45,938 nucleotides of DNA from Rhodovibrionaceae bacterium (lineage in GTDB: Bacteria > Pseudomonadota > Alphaproteobacteria > Kiloniellales > DSM-21159). The notes beneath the pieces are model-generated. The model saw only the letters and a program-made list of their open reading frames with translations, was not told the DNA's origin and did not search any database. How positions within the stretch are numbered: position 1 is the stretch's first letter; every line of letters begins with the position of its first letter. The stretch lies in the NCBI GenBank assembly GCA_028285215.1, contig JANQPZ010000327.1, forward strand, positions 1 through 45,938, given 5' to 3'. This document shows, one piece after another, positions 8,784 to 16,432 of the stretch. The translations under genes and the position numbers were made by a program.

Positions 8784-9644
8784 ATGCCCGAACTGCCCGA
8801 AGTCGAAACCGTCGTGCGGGGCCTGCGCCCGGTGCTGGAAGGCCACGTCCTGACAGAGGTGGTGCAGCGCCGCCCGGACTTGCGCTTCCCGCTGCCGCAG
8901 AACTTCGCGAAGCGGCTGGTACGCCGAAAAGTCGAGCGCATCGAGCGGCGGGCGAAGTACATCCTGATGCAGCTCGCGCCCGCACGGCAGGGCCGCCCCG
9001 AAGTCTTGCTGATCCACCTGGGCATGTCGGGGCGCATGACCCTGCTGCCGGTGCGGCCGAACGCTCCCTATCTGCCGCACGACCACATCATCTTCGTCAC
9101 CGACGAAGGCCGCGAAGTCCGCTTCAACGACACCCGCCGCTTCGGTTTCATGGATCTCTTCGACCGCGATGCGCTCCAGACGCATCCGAGACTGGCCGAG
9201 CTCGGCCCCGAGCCGCTCTCGGAAGCCTTCGACGGCTCCTATCTCGCCGCGGCACTGGCGGGCAAGCGGACGCCGATCAAGGCCGCGCTCCTGGACCAGG
9301 GTATCGTGGCCGGACTCGGGAATATCTACGTCTGCGAAGCGCTCTACGGCGCCGGCCTCTCTCCAAGACGGCTTGCGCAGACGGTTCAGGGCAAGCGGGC
9401 CGAGCGTCTGGCCGCCGCCATCAAGGCAACCCTGACCCGCGCGATCGCCGCAGGCGGGTCCAGCCTGCGCGACTACGTCCAGGCCAGCGGCGAACTGGGC
9501 TACTTTCAGCATCAGTGGGCGGTGTACGGCAAGGAAGGCGAAGCTTGCCCCGCCTGCGACTGCGACCCGAGCGCGGCCGGCGGTATTCGCCGCCTTGTTC
9601 AATCGGGTCGTTCGACTTTCTACTGTCCCCGCCACCAACGTTGA
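8784..9644 (+). CDS. mutM: bifunctional DNA-formamidopyrimidine glycosylase/AP lyase
   Basis: A 286-residue Fpg enzyme that removes 8-oxoguanine and formamidopyrimidines from DNA. The mature N-terminus must be Pro followed by Glu, so the ATG at 8784 ([16 protein letters not shown]) is certain over the upstream TTG. The H2TH region ([21 protein letters not shown]) and the basic residue in [13 protein letters not shown] are present. The zinc finger is unusual: the first half reads CPACDCD and the last pair reads CPRHQR, where the family normally has CPxCQ, so the fourth ligand would be His, or one of the clustered Cys substitutes. It leads a plus-strand series toward dnaA. Confidence 0.95.
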   Translation: MPELPEVETVVRGLRPVLEGHVLTEVVQRRPDLRFPLPQNFAKRLVRRKVERIERRAKYILMQLAPARQGRPEVLLIHLGMSGRMTLLPVRPNAPYLPHDHIIFVTDEGREVRFNDTRRFGFMDLFDRDALQTHPRLAELGPEPLSEAFDGSYLAAALAGKRTPIKAALLDQGIVAGLGNIYVCEALYGAGLSPRRLAQTVQGKRAERLAAAIKATLTRAIAAGGSSLRDYVQASGELGYFQHQWAVYGKEGEACPACDCDPSAAGGIRRLVQSGRSTFYCPRHQR

Positions 9645-9660
9645 GTCTAGTTTGCGCGCC

Positions 9661-10035
9661 ATGAATCGGCGGTTGCCTCATCTTCTTGTCTGCCTGCTGT
9701 TCGTCCTGGCCCCGGCGGTCGGGACGGCTCAAGACACACGCTATTTCGAGGCCTTGCCGGACCTGCCGGTGATGCCCGGGCTGGCGGAAGCGGAAGCGGC
9801 GGGAATCGCCTTCGATAAGCCCGGCGGGCGCATCGTCACGCTCTACGCAACCGGCGGCGCAGCGCCGGCCTCGGTGCTCGCATTCTATGCAGAGACCCTG
9901 CCGGCCCTTGGCTGGCGGGAGATCGATCGCCAGACGTGGCTGCGCGAAGGAGAGCGGCTGAGCCTGGAGGCGAGCCGCGACGCCCGAGTGCGGCGCGGCG
10001 AAACCGTGGCGCGCTTCACCTTGGCGCCCGAGTAG
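9661..10035 (+). CDS. small secreted protein of unknown function
   Basis: A 124-residue protein I do not recognise as a named family. The N-terminus MNRRLPHLLVCLLFVLAPAV, then GTAQD, is a clear signal peptide with cleavage near residue 24. The mature part (YFEALPDLPVMPGLAEAEA, then GRIVTLYATG and VLAFYAETLPALGW) looks like a small folded periplasmic domain ending in a short basic/charged tail. It starts 16 bases after the mutM stop and ends 65 bases before the hydratase, so it is probably transcribed with mutM. A protein of this size is often seen between mutM and the hydratase in related genomes, from my memory of the neighbourhood. Confidence 0.78.
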   Translation: MNRRLPHLLVCLLFVLAPAVGTAQDTRYFEALPDLPVMPGLAEAEAAGIAFDKPGGRIVTLYATGGAAPASVLAFYAETLPALGWREIDRQTWLREGERLSLEASRDARVRRGETVARFTLAPE

Positions 10036-10100
10036 CACGCAATCCGTCCCCGACAACCACTGCCGGCGCCAAGCAGCGCGGGCCGCAGGAAGGAGCCGCC

Positions 10101-10877
10101 ATGGCCTACGAGTACATCGCTACCGAGACCCGGGACAGGGTCGCCATCGTCACCTTGAACCGGCCGCAGGCGCTGAACGCGCTTTGCGCCGGCCTGATCG
10201 CAGAGTTGGGCGAGGCGTTGAAGGCGTTCGATGCCGATCCTTCGATCGGCTGCATCGTCATCACGGGCAGCGAAAAGGCCTTCGCGGCCGGTGCCGATAT
10301 CAAGGAGATGAAAGACAAGACCTACCAGGACGTCGAGGCCGAGGACTTCATCACCGACGACTGGGAGGTCACCGCCAATCTGCGGACGCCGACCATCGCG
10401 GCAGTCTCCGGCTTTGCGTTGGGGGGCGGCTGCGAGGTCGCAATGATGACGGACATGATCATTGCCTCGGAGACGGCGAAGTTCGGACAGCCCGAGATCA
10501 CCATCGGCACGATTCCAGGCTCCGGCGGCACCCAGCGCCTGACCCGTGCAGTCGGCAAGTCTCTGGCGATGTACATGTGCCTGACCGGCGAGTTCATCGA
10601 CGCCGAAACGGCTTTGCGGGCCGGTCTCGTCGCCAAGGTCGTGCCTGCCGGCGACCTGATGGAGGAGACGCTGCGCATTGCCGGCAAGGTGGCCGGCATG
10701 AGTCAGCCGGTGACACGTGTCTGCAAGGAGGCCGTCAACGTCGCCTACGAGACCACCTTGGCAGAGGGTGTACGCTTCGAGCGGCGCGTCTTCCATGCGA
10801 CCTTTGCCTTCGACGACCGGAAGGAGGGCATGGAGGCCTTCGCCGCGAAGCGGAAACCCGACTGGAAACACCGCTAG
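10101..10877 (+). CDS. enoyl-CoA hydratase
   Basis: A 258-residue crotonase-superfamily enzyme that adds water to 2-trans-enoyl-CoA in fatty-acid or amino-acid degradation. The oxyanion-hole segments are [11 protein letters not shown] and [17 protein letters not shown]. Both catalytic glutamates of true hydratases are in place: the Glu of GGGCE and the Glu of [19 protein letters not shown]. That supports real hydratase activity rather than another crotonase chemistry. The ATG at 10101 has an AGGAAGGAG ribosome-binding sequence. The gene is conserved between mutM and rpsT in alphaproteobacteria (called fadB1x or echA in some genomes). The natural substrate is not inferable. Confidence 0.92.
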   Translation: MAYEYIATETRDRVAIVTLNRPQALNALCAGLIAELGEALKAFDADPSIGCIVITGSEKAFAAGADIKEMKDKTYQDVEAEDFITDDWEVTANLRTPTIAAVSGFALGGGCEVAMMTDMIIASETAKFGQPEITIGTIPGSGGTQRLTRAVGKSLAMYMCLTGEFIDAETALRAGLVAKVVPAGDLMEETLRIAGKVAGMSQPVTRVCKEAVNVAYETTLAEGVRFERRVFHATFAFDDRKEGMEAFAAKRKPDWKHR

Positions 10878-10977
10878 AAGCCTTCTCGCCGGCCTGCGAT
10901 CCGTCCCGCATCCGGGGACAGCAGGTCCTCGAACACCGGATGCGGCGCAGCGGATGCGGCGACGGCCGGATGCGGCC

Positions 10978-11006
10978 TTGACGTCCGCTGGGGCCGTAAC
11001 TATAAA
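10978..11006 (+). promoter_or_regulatory. rpsT promoter (sigma-70 type)
   Basis: TTGACG (10978-10983) and TATAAA (11001-11006) are separated by exactly 17 bases, close to the sigma-70 consensus and striking in this GC-rich context. The predicted transcript would start near 11013, leaving a leader of about 85 bases before the rpsT ATG. This is what one expects for a highly expressed ribosomal protein gene. Confidence 0.8.
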
Positions 11007-11097
11007 CCGCGCCTTCGGCGGTCGAAGTGCGCGTGGCTCTTGCGCCACGAACCGACCCCGGCGAGATAACACGTTCCAAGCATCGCATAGGGTATCC

Positions 11098-11361
11098 ATG
11101 GCGAACCATAAGTCCGCCGAGAAGCGCATTCGTCGTAACGAGCGCCGGCGAGAAATCAACAAGGCACGGGTGAGCCGCATCCGGACCTTCCTGAAGCGCG
11201 TCGAACTGGCAATCGCCAGCGGAGATCAGGCGAACGCACGGGATGCGCTGAAGGCGGCGCAACCGGAAATCCATCGTGGCGTGACACGCGGTGTGATGCA
11301 TAAGAACACCGCGTCGCGGACACTCTCGCGGCTGTCCAAACGCGTTAAGGCGCTCGCTTAG
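11098..11361 (+). CDS. rpsT: 30S ribosomal protein S20
   Basis: An 87-residue basic protein that binds the 5' domain and 3' minor domain of 16S rRNA early in 30S assembly. [19 protein letters not shown] and the C-terminal [18 protein letters not shown] are diagnostic for S20. The open frame extends upstream, but the MANHKS start at 11098 is the family start. Only a weak Shine-Dalgarno (aggg, seven bases upstream) is seen, as for S20 elsewhere. It has its own promoter at 10978-11006 and its own terminator at 11413-11443. Confidence 0.97.
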   Translation: MANHKSAEKRIRRNERRREINKARVSRIRTFLKRVELAIASGDQANARDALKAAQPEIHRGVTRGVMHKNTASRTLSRLSKRVKALA

Positions 11362-11412
11362 CCGCTCGCTGCAGCGGCGGCGCCGAGTTGGGCGTCGAGC
11401 GATAGTACGACG

Positions 11413-11443
11413 GGCCCCGCCGAACGTTTCGGTGGGGCTTTTT
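11413..11443 (+). terminator. rho-independent terminator of rpsT
   Basis: The stem gccccgccgaa / tttcggtggggc with a short central loop is followed at once by a run of five T (11439-11443). It sits 52 bases after the rpsT stop. Confidence 0.9.
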
Positions 11444-11787
11444 CATGCGTAGCAGAACCGGCGCCTTAGGCCTTCGGGCGGCTGCGACATAGCTGCTCCG
11501 CATCCGATCTAAGTGTGTACGATGAGCCACACCTATCGGATGGAATCCCGTCGGCGAGGCAAATTCAGGGCGCCGCAGGAGTTTCAACCCACCGGCGATA
11601 ACGAGGAGTCTGAGTGCCTTGTTTGCGAGTCTTGCATGGAGATGCCAGGACTCCCTCTCAAGCGCACCCGCGTTCCGGCTTCGGTCTCATTGCGCGGGCT
11701 TAAGGTGACAGGTAGATTACGTGGCTTCCGAGTTGCATGGGGCTGTCGGCGAGATCGGATTAATCAAAATAAAAATCCTCAGCCTTC

Positions 11788-11796
11788 TGTGGATAA
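11788..11796 (-). promoter_or_regulatory. DnaA box
   Basis: tgtggataa is the exact complement of the high-affinity DnaA box TTATCCACA. It lies about 265 bp before the dnaA start and ten bases after an A/T-rich stretch. It could serve dnaA autoregulation or be part of an origin. I found no second perfect box in this intergenic region. Confidence 0.65.
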
Positions 11797-11889
11797 GTAG
11801 TGTATAGGTAATATAAGGGGGAGACGTTGTGGGGTGGATTAACTTGCCTGGCTTGGTTAGTACTGTGCGGCAACGTAACTCCACAAACT

Positions 11890-11907
11890 CGGGGTGCTGA
11901 CACCCCG
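11890..11907 (+). promoter_or_regulatory. GC hairpin in the dnaA leader region
   Basis: cggggtg-ctga-caccccg is a perfect 7-bp stem with a 4-base loop, 155 bases before the dnaA start. No T tract follows, so it is not an ordinary terminator. If the dnaA transcript begins upstream it would lie in the 5' leader. Confidence 0.4.
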
Positions 11908-12061
11908 CTCCTAAACAAATTGGTTCGACCGCCTCAGGCGGAAAATGGGTGCGTTACCGTCAGGTTTCCCCCCAAGGGCGAAGCTTTGTCCGATCCCCGG
12001 CGTCAGGTCGCGCTGAGATTGGATCACCGTAGTTTGGAAGCGAGAAAGGGCGGTTGCAGTT

Positions 12062-13642
12062 ATGCAAAGGGCAACGATGGCAAGAGGTGCGACTCCGGAC
12101 CGAGAAGGGGGGTACCGATCATCTCCCAAGGACGCCGGCGCAGCCTTGAGCTACGGTGCCAGACGCAGCGAGACCCAGGGGGAAGACCGCAAGCATTTGG
12201 ACGAGCAGTGGGCGCGTGTACGCGTGCGGCTGCGCCATGAAGTGGGCGAGAACGCCTTCAGCTCTTGGCTCAAGCCGCTGACCCTGGTCGGGCCCCGCGG
12301 CGACAGAATCCGCATGGCCGTCCCCTCCCGATTCATGCGCGACTGGATCAACGGAAACTACAGCCAACGCCTGGCGGAGCTGTGGACCGAGGAGCGCAAC
12401 CTGGCGGTTGGCGTGGAGGTTGTGGTGCAGCCGCCGGCACGCCCGGCTCCGCGCGATCCGCAGGAGTCTGTGTCTTCGCAGGTCGCCAGAGCGCCGGCAC
12501 GGCAAGTAGAGGAGACCGTCCAGGACCAGCCGCCGAAGTTCGAGCGGAGACGGGACGTCGATGGGTCTCAAGGCGACGGTTTCACCCCGACAGCCGGAAC
12601 GGAAATGCGCGATCTGGAGATTTCCGCCTCGCTCGACCCGCGCTTCACGTTCGACAAGTTTATTGTCGGCAAACCCAATGAACTGGCTTACGCCGCGGCC
12701 CGGCGGATCGCCGAGGCCGAAGCCGTCCCCTTCAACCCGCTGTTTCTGTATGGCGGCGTCGGGCTTGGCAAAACGCATTTGATGCACGCCATCGCTTGGC
12801 ATCTGCGGGAGTTCCGGCCGGAAAAGCGGGTGATCTACCTCTCGGCCGAGAAGTTCATGTACCAGTTCATCCGAGCGCTCCGAACCAAGGACACGGTGGC
12901 GTTCAAGGAACAGTTCCGCTCGGTCGATGTGCTGATGATCGACGACGTACAGTTCATCGGCAATCGAGACGCGACCCAGGAGGAGTTCTTCCACACCTTC
13001 AACGCACTGGTCGATCAGAACCGTCAGGTGGTGATTTCCGCGGACAAGAGCCCGAGCGACCTGGAGGGCGTCCAGGAACGCATGAAGTCTCGCCTGGGCT
13101 GGGGCCTCGTCGCCGACATCCACCCCACGACCTACGAACTGCGTCTCGGGATTCTGGAATCGAAGGCCGAGAGCGTTGGCGTGACCATTCCTCGGCGCGT
13201 GCTGGAGTTTCTGGCTCACAAGATCACCTCCAACATCCGGGAACTGGAGGGGGCGCTGAACCGCATCGTGGCCCACGCTACGCTGGTCGGACGGCCGGTG
13301 ACCCTGGAGACCACCCAAGAGGTCCTGACCGATCTGCTGCGCGCGAACGACCGGCGCGTGACGATCGAGGAGATCCAACGCAAGGTGGCCGAGCACTTCA
13401 ACATCCGCATCACGGACATGCACTCGGCCCGCCGCGCCCGCGCGGTCGCCCGGCCGCGCCAGATCGCCATGTATCTGGCAAAGCAGCTGACCAGCCGTTC
13501 GCTGCCGGAAATCGGCCGAAAGTTCGGTGGCCGCGACCACACCACGGTGATGCATGCGGTCAAGAAGGTCGACGAACTGAAGGCCACGGACCACCGCTTC
13601 GCCGAAGACGTGGAGCTGCTGCGCCGGATGCTGGAAGGCTGA
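12062..13642 (+). CDS. dnaA: chromosomal replication initiator protein DnaA
   Basis: A 526-residue AAA+ initiator that binds DnaA boxes and melts the origin. Domain I covers about residues 40-120 (DEQWARVRVRLRHEVGENAF, FSSWLKPL). A charged linker runs to about 185, then LDPRFTFDKFIVGKPNELAY opens domain III. Walker A is GGVGLGKTHLMHAI, Walker B is VDVLMIDDVQFI, and the arginine-finger region follows. Domain IV ends with the DnaA signature GRDHTTVMHAVKKVDEL. The ATG at 12077 has the better ribosome-binding site (aaaggg, five bases away) and would give 521 residues. Either start leaves an N-terminal extension of roughly 40 residues before domain I. It has its own long upstream region and is followed by palindrome copy C. 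Confidence 0.97.
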   Translation: MQRATMARGATPDREGGYRSSPKDAGAALSYGARRSETQGEDRKHLDEQWARVRVRLRHEVGENAFSSWLKPLTLVGPRGDRIRMAVPSRFMRDWINGNYSQRLAELWTEERNLAVGVEVVVQPPARPAPRDPQESVSSQVARAPARQVEETVQDQPPKFERRRDVDGSQGDGFTPTAGTEMRDLEISASLDPRFTFDKFIVGKPNELAYAAARRIAEAEAVPFNPLFLYGGVGLGKTHLMHAIAWHLREFRPEKRVIYLSAEKFMYQFIRALRTKDTVAFKEQFRSVDVLMIDDVQFIGNRDATQEEFFHTFNALVDQNRQVVISADKSPSDLEGVQERMKSRLGWGLVADIHPTTYELRLGILESKAESVGVTIPRRVLEFLAHKITSNIRELEGALNRIVAHATLVGRPVTLETTQEVLTDLLRANDRRVTIEEIQRKVAEHFNIRITDMHSARRARAVARPRQIAMYLAKQLTSRSLPEIGRKFGGRDHTTVMHAVKKVDELKATDHRFAEDVELLRRMLEG

Positions 13643-13766
13643 CTCAGAGACAGGACCGCGCGCCATCCGTCCATGTGAGAAACGGGACGCTCCGACCTCT
13701 CATCGACGCCGGAGCGCGCTCCGGCATCCAGGATGGCGTTTTCGAAGTCGGCTCTTTGGAAACTAC

Positions 13767-13824
13767 AGCAGGATTCACGTCTCAGGCGGAAGCGAAACGC
13801 TTCCGCCTGAGACGATCACGCTCT
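13767..13824. repeat. dispersed intergenic palindrome, copy C (best preserved)
   Basis: A 16-bp perfect stem (13779-13794 with 13798-13813) closes on a loop of three A. It is flanked by agcaggattcacg on the left and gacgatcacgctct on the right. It lies between the convergent dnaA and Bax-type genes. The left arm and stem are shared with copy A and the right arm with copy D. It may double as a bidirectional terminator. Confidence 0.8.
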
Positions 13825-14938
13825 AATGAAATGCGAGAGCCGTCAGCGGGCGGCTCCGTAACGCCGCATCATCCAGCTCGGCAAGCTTGTTGTCGCGCAT
13901 AAGCGCTTGCAGCTTTTCGACATAGCCGTCGATCTCAGCGTAGCTTTCCAGGCCATACACCAACTGCGCTCCGCCAGGACCTTGTCCGGTTGCCGCCAAG
14001 CGTGCGCGTTCGCTCCGCAGTTCGACGTAGGCACCGTGGGTATTGAGGTTGTGCATATAGGCCCGCACCGAATCCATCAGATCGATGAAGGCCTTGACGC
14101 GCACGCTGCGGTTCCGCTCCGGTACGATCGCCAGGGCCTCGGCCGACCAGGTGCGCTGGCCGAAGAGCGCATTCCCCTCTAGAGCAAAGCGGCTGGTCCC
14201 CCAACCGGATTCGACGATCGCCTGCGCCAGCGCCAGGCTCGGCGGAATTTCGTCGACCCGGAGCTTAAGGCCGGAGAAGTCCCCGTGCTTCACCTCGTAG
14301 TGCTCTGCCAAGGCATCGAGCCAGGCGCGATCGGTGATCGCGACCTCTTCGCCGGTCTCGAAGCGACTCACGAGGTCGAGCAAACGCGCCCGACGTTGGC
14401 GTAGCTCCTCGTTCGCAAGCAGAACCAGCGGCAGGATACTCCCGAGGAAGACCTGCTTGCGGGTTTCGATCTCATCGATGTCGGGCAAATCGGGTGGCAA
14501 GGCGGCGACGTAGAGCCGCGGAACCTCCGCTTCGCCTTCGCGAATGGCAGCAAGGCGGAAGTCGGCGCGCCTTAAGGCCCCTTTCAGTTCGGCCGCGTCG
14601 GAGGGTGCGACAATATCGGAAATCGCCAAAGACAGCCCGCCGCCTTCAACACCAGCCCGCGGCCGCGTGAAGTCGCCGGCGCGGTTCGGCGAATGGGCCG
14701 CAAGACGTTGCTCCAGGTCGCGATATGCCGTCTGCCGCTCGGTCGCTGCCAGGGGGCTGGGACCTGCCAAAGCGTCGATCAGAACGATGGCGGATGCCAA
14801 GACCGCTGTCGCCAGGGCCGCGCAGAGCAAGCCGGGGCGGCCGGTCGCCGCGTCTGGGGTCATCAACATGGTCGGATCGGCCCTGTGTTCGGCAACCAGA
14901 CGGTCGCCTCCGGAGAGACGGCCTCGTTTTCCAGCCAT
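13823..14938 (-). CDS. Bax-type glucosaminidase domain protein
   Basis: A 371-residue protein with a single N-terminal membrane segment near residues 36-56 (LLCAALATAVLASAIVLIDA) and an extracytoplasmic region. The C-terminal two thirds align by eye with E. coli Bax: RKQVFLGSILPLVLLANEEL, then RVDEIPPSLALAQAIVESGW followed by GTSRFALEGNALFG, and DSVRAYMHNLNTHGAYVELR. The Glu of VESGWGTS is the expected catalytic residue of this glycoside hydrolase 73/glucosaminidase fold. The likely role is peptidoglycan N-acetylglucosaminidase activity in the periplasm. An alternative ATG 23 codons in (MLMTPDAATG) would shorten the cytoplasmic tail. It is convergent with dnaA. Confidence 0.85.
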   Translation of the reverse strand: MAGKRGRLSGGDRLVAEHRADPTMLMTPDAATGRPGLLCAALATAVLASAIVLIDALAGPSPLAATERQTAYRDLEQRLAAHSPNRAGDFTRPRAGVEGGGLSLAISDIVAPSDAAELKGALRRADFRLAAIREGEAEVPRLYVAALPPDLPDIDEIETRKQVFLGSILPLVLLANEELRQRRARLLDLVSRFETGEEVAITDRAWLDALAEHYEVKHGDFSGLKLRVDEIPPSLALAQAIVESGWGTSRFALEGNALFGQRTWSAEALAIVPERNRSVRVKAFIDLMDSVRAYMHNLNTHGAYVELRSERARLAATGQGPGGAQLVYGLESYAEIDGYVEKLQALMRDNKLAELDDAALRSRPLTALAFH

Positions 14939-15090
14939 CGTCTCGATTGCCGCTGTCGAAGGCTCCGGCGCCTCGATTCCGTCGGGGCGTCATCGACCCT
15001 TCGACAGCGCCCGTCTTGCCGGAGCGCGCATCGCCAAGCCGAACCGGCCTTGATGCGCCCGCTGGCCTTCAGGACGGGAAGGGTTGAACG

Positions 15091-15645
15091 TCAGTTGACG
15101 GCGCGAACCTCGGTCACCTCCGGCACGTAGTGCCGAAGCATGTTTTCGATACCCATCTTCAAGGTCGCGGTGGAGGAGGGACAGCCGGCGCAGGCGCCCT
15201 GCATGTGCAGCAAGACCACGCCGTCTTCGAAGCCGCGGAAGATGATATCGCCACCGTCTTGAGCAACCGCCGGACGAACGCGGGTATCCAGCAGTTCCTT
15301 GATGGTGGAGACCACTTCGCTATCCGTCTCGTCAACGGCGTTTCCGTCGGCCTGCGCCTCGCGCAGCAGATCCTTGCCGGCGACGAAGTGCTCCATGATC
15401 ACACCGAGCACGGCCGGCTTCAGAAGGTACCATTCCTGACCTTCGGCCTTGCTCACGGAGATGAAATCGCTGCCGAAAAAGACGCCGGTGACGCCTTCGA
15501 CCTCGAACAAGCGCTCGGCGAGCGGCGAGCGTTCGGCTTCATCGGCGCTTGCAAAGCTCGCAGTACCGCCATCGCCCATCACGGAGCGGCCGGGCAGAAA
15601 CTTCAAAGTCGCCGGGTTGGGCGTCTGCTCGGTCTGAATGAACAT
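15091..15645 (-). CDS. nfuA: NFU-type iron-sulfur cluster scaffold/carrier
   Basis: A 184-residue protein with the two-domain NFU architecture. The N-terminal Nfu_N domain starts MFIQTEQTPNPATLKFLPGR and contains LFEVEGVTGVFFGSDFISV. The C-terminal NifU-like domain has VRPAVAQDGGDI and the cluster-binding Cys pair in GACAGCPSSTATLK. The family carries 4Fe-4S clusters to target enzymes. The symbol is approximate: this resembles mitochondrial/alphaproteobacterial NFU1 rather than E. coli NfuA. It stands alone on the minus strand, 131 bp after the universal stress protein gene. Confidence 0.92.
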   Translation of the reverse strand: MFIQTEQTPNPATLKFLPGRSVMGDGGTASFASADEAERSPLAERLFEVEGVTGVFFGSDFISVSKAEGQEWYLLKPAVLGVIMEHFVAGKDLLREAQADGNAVDETDSEVVSTIKELLDTRVRPAVAQDGGDIIFRGFEDGVVLLHMQGACAGCPSSTATLKMGIENMLRHYVPEVTEVRAVN

Positions 15646-15776
15646 CCTGACAATCTCCCGTTCGGGACATGACTTACGGCGACTTAAGGGGGCATTAAGA
15701 TCTTTTCAAGCGCAGAAAAGGGCAAGACCGCGGCCACCTCGCGCATAGCTGGCAGTCGAGGTCGCGCCGGATTTCG

Positions 15777-16331
15777 TTACGACAGCGAATCGACTTCGTC
15801 GGACTCCAGGCTGTCCGGAACGATCGTGATCGGCACGCGCAAGCGCCCGATGTACTTGCCGGTCAGCGCGGCAATCAGAGGGCCGGGACCGCCTTTTCCG
15901 GTCGCCGCGCCCAGGACCAGGATCGAGATGTCCGGCTCGTCCTCGATCAACTGGAACAGCTGATCGCGGCGGCTGCCTTCGCGAAGATGCAGGATAGGCA
16001 TGCGGCCGACCGACTCCTTGACCTTGCCAGCCAGCCGCTGCAGCACCTGCTCGCCCTTGTGACGCGCTTCATCGCGCATCAGGTCACCGACCGTCAGCCA
16101 ATTCTGGAATTCGCTTGGCTCGGTCACGTAGAGCAGAGCCACGCGGCCTCCGGTATGTCGTGCGCGGCGACAGGCGAATCTGAGCGCCACATCCATCTCG
16201 GGGCTCTCGTCGACCACGACCAGGAAAACACGGCCTGCGCCCCGATTGGGGTTCTCGGCAGGGTCCGGACGACCGGCGGCGTCCGCCTCGCCCTGCGTCG
16301 TCTGGCCCGCAGTTGTGTTTTCAGGCGTCAT
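15777..16331 (-). CDS. universal stress protein (UspA family)
   Basis: A 184-residue single-domain USP. After a hydrophilic N-terminal tail of about 33 residues, the domain begins RVFLVVVDESPEMDVALRFA. It has the typical VALLYVTEP strand and ends with the nucleotide-site region ILVLGAATGKGGPGPLIAAL and VPITIVPDSL, close to the ATP-binding G-2x-G-9x-G(S/T) pattern. The open frame extends to 16763, but the ATG at 16331 (MTPENTTAGQ) gives the usual length. It is downstream of, and on the same strand as, the TIGR02186-like gene (101 bp gap). Function is a stress response in general terms; ligand unknown. Confidence 0.85.
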   Translation of the reverse strand: MTPENTTAGQTTQGEADAAGRPDPAENPNRGAGRVFLVVVDESPEMDVALRFACRRARHTGGRVALLYVTEPSEFQNWLTVGDLMRDEARHKGEQVLQRLAGKVKESVGRMPILHLREGSRRDQLFQLIEDEPDISILVLGAATGKGGPGPLIAALTGKYIGRLRVPITIVPDSLESDEVDSLS

Positions 16332-16432
16332 GGAGACTCCGGCGTTTCCTGCCCCGCTTCCCTTGGAAACTCGGGGTTTCGGGGTCGGCAGTCCGGGTTC
16401 CCGGGTACTGCACGGCGACGCATGACCTTGGG

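Larger units (their letters stand above)
11362..12061 (+). other. 700-bp non-coding region between rpsT and dnaA
   Basis: Apart from the rpsT terminator, this stretch has no coding sequence I believe. It contains one exact DnaA box (11788-11796) and an AT-rich patch just before it (about 11757-11778, gattaatcaaaataaaaat). A 7-bp GC hairpin with a CTGA loop follows at 11890-11907. A chromosome origin in this position is possible, since dnaA flanks oriC in many bacteria. However, only one good box is visible and alphaproteobacterial origins are often elsewhere. A long dnaA leader and autoregulation is the alternative reading. Confidence 0.5.

Noticed and set aside
8736..9662. N-terminal extension of the ubiE frame
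   Set aside because: It is antisense to mutM, and UbiE family proteins begin at the chosen ATG (8735).
10938..10976. Three ggatgcggc copies as a CRISPR or iteron array
   Set aside because: The units are only nine bases, spacing is uneven and the run stops at three copies; more likely promoter-associated or chance.
9885..11180. 431-codon minus-strand open frame
   Set aside because: Antisense to the enoyl-CoA hydratase and rpsT, both certain.
11827..12240. 137-codon open frame upstream of and overlapping dnaA
   Set aside because: No ribosome-binding site and no family resemblance; composition does not look like a protein. It overlaps the start of dnaA in another frame.
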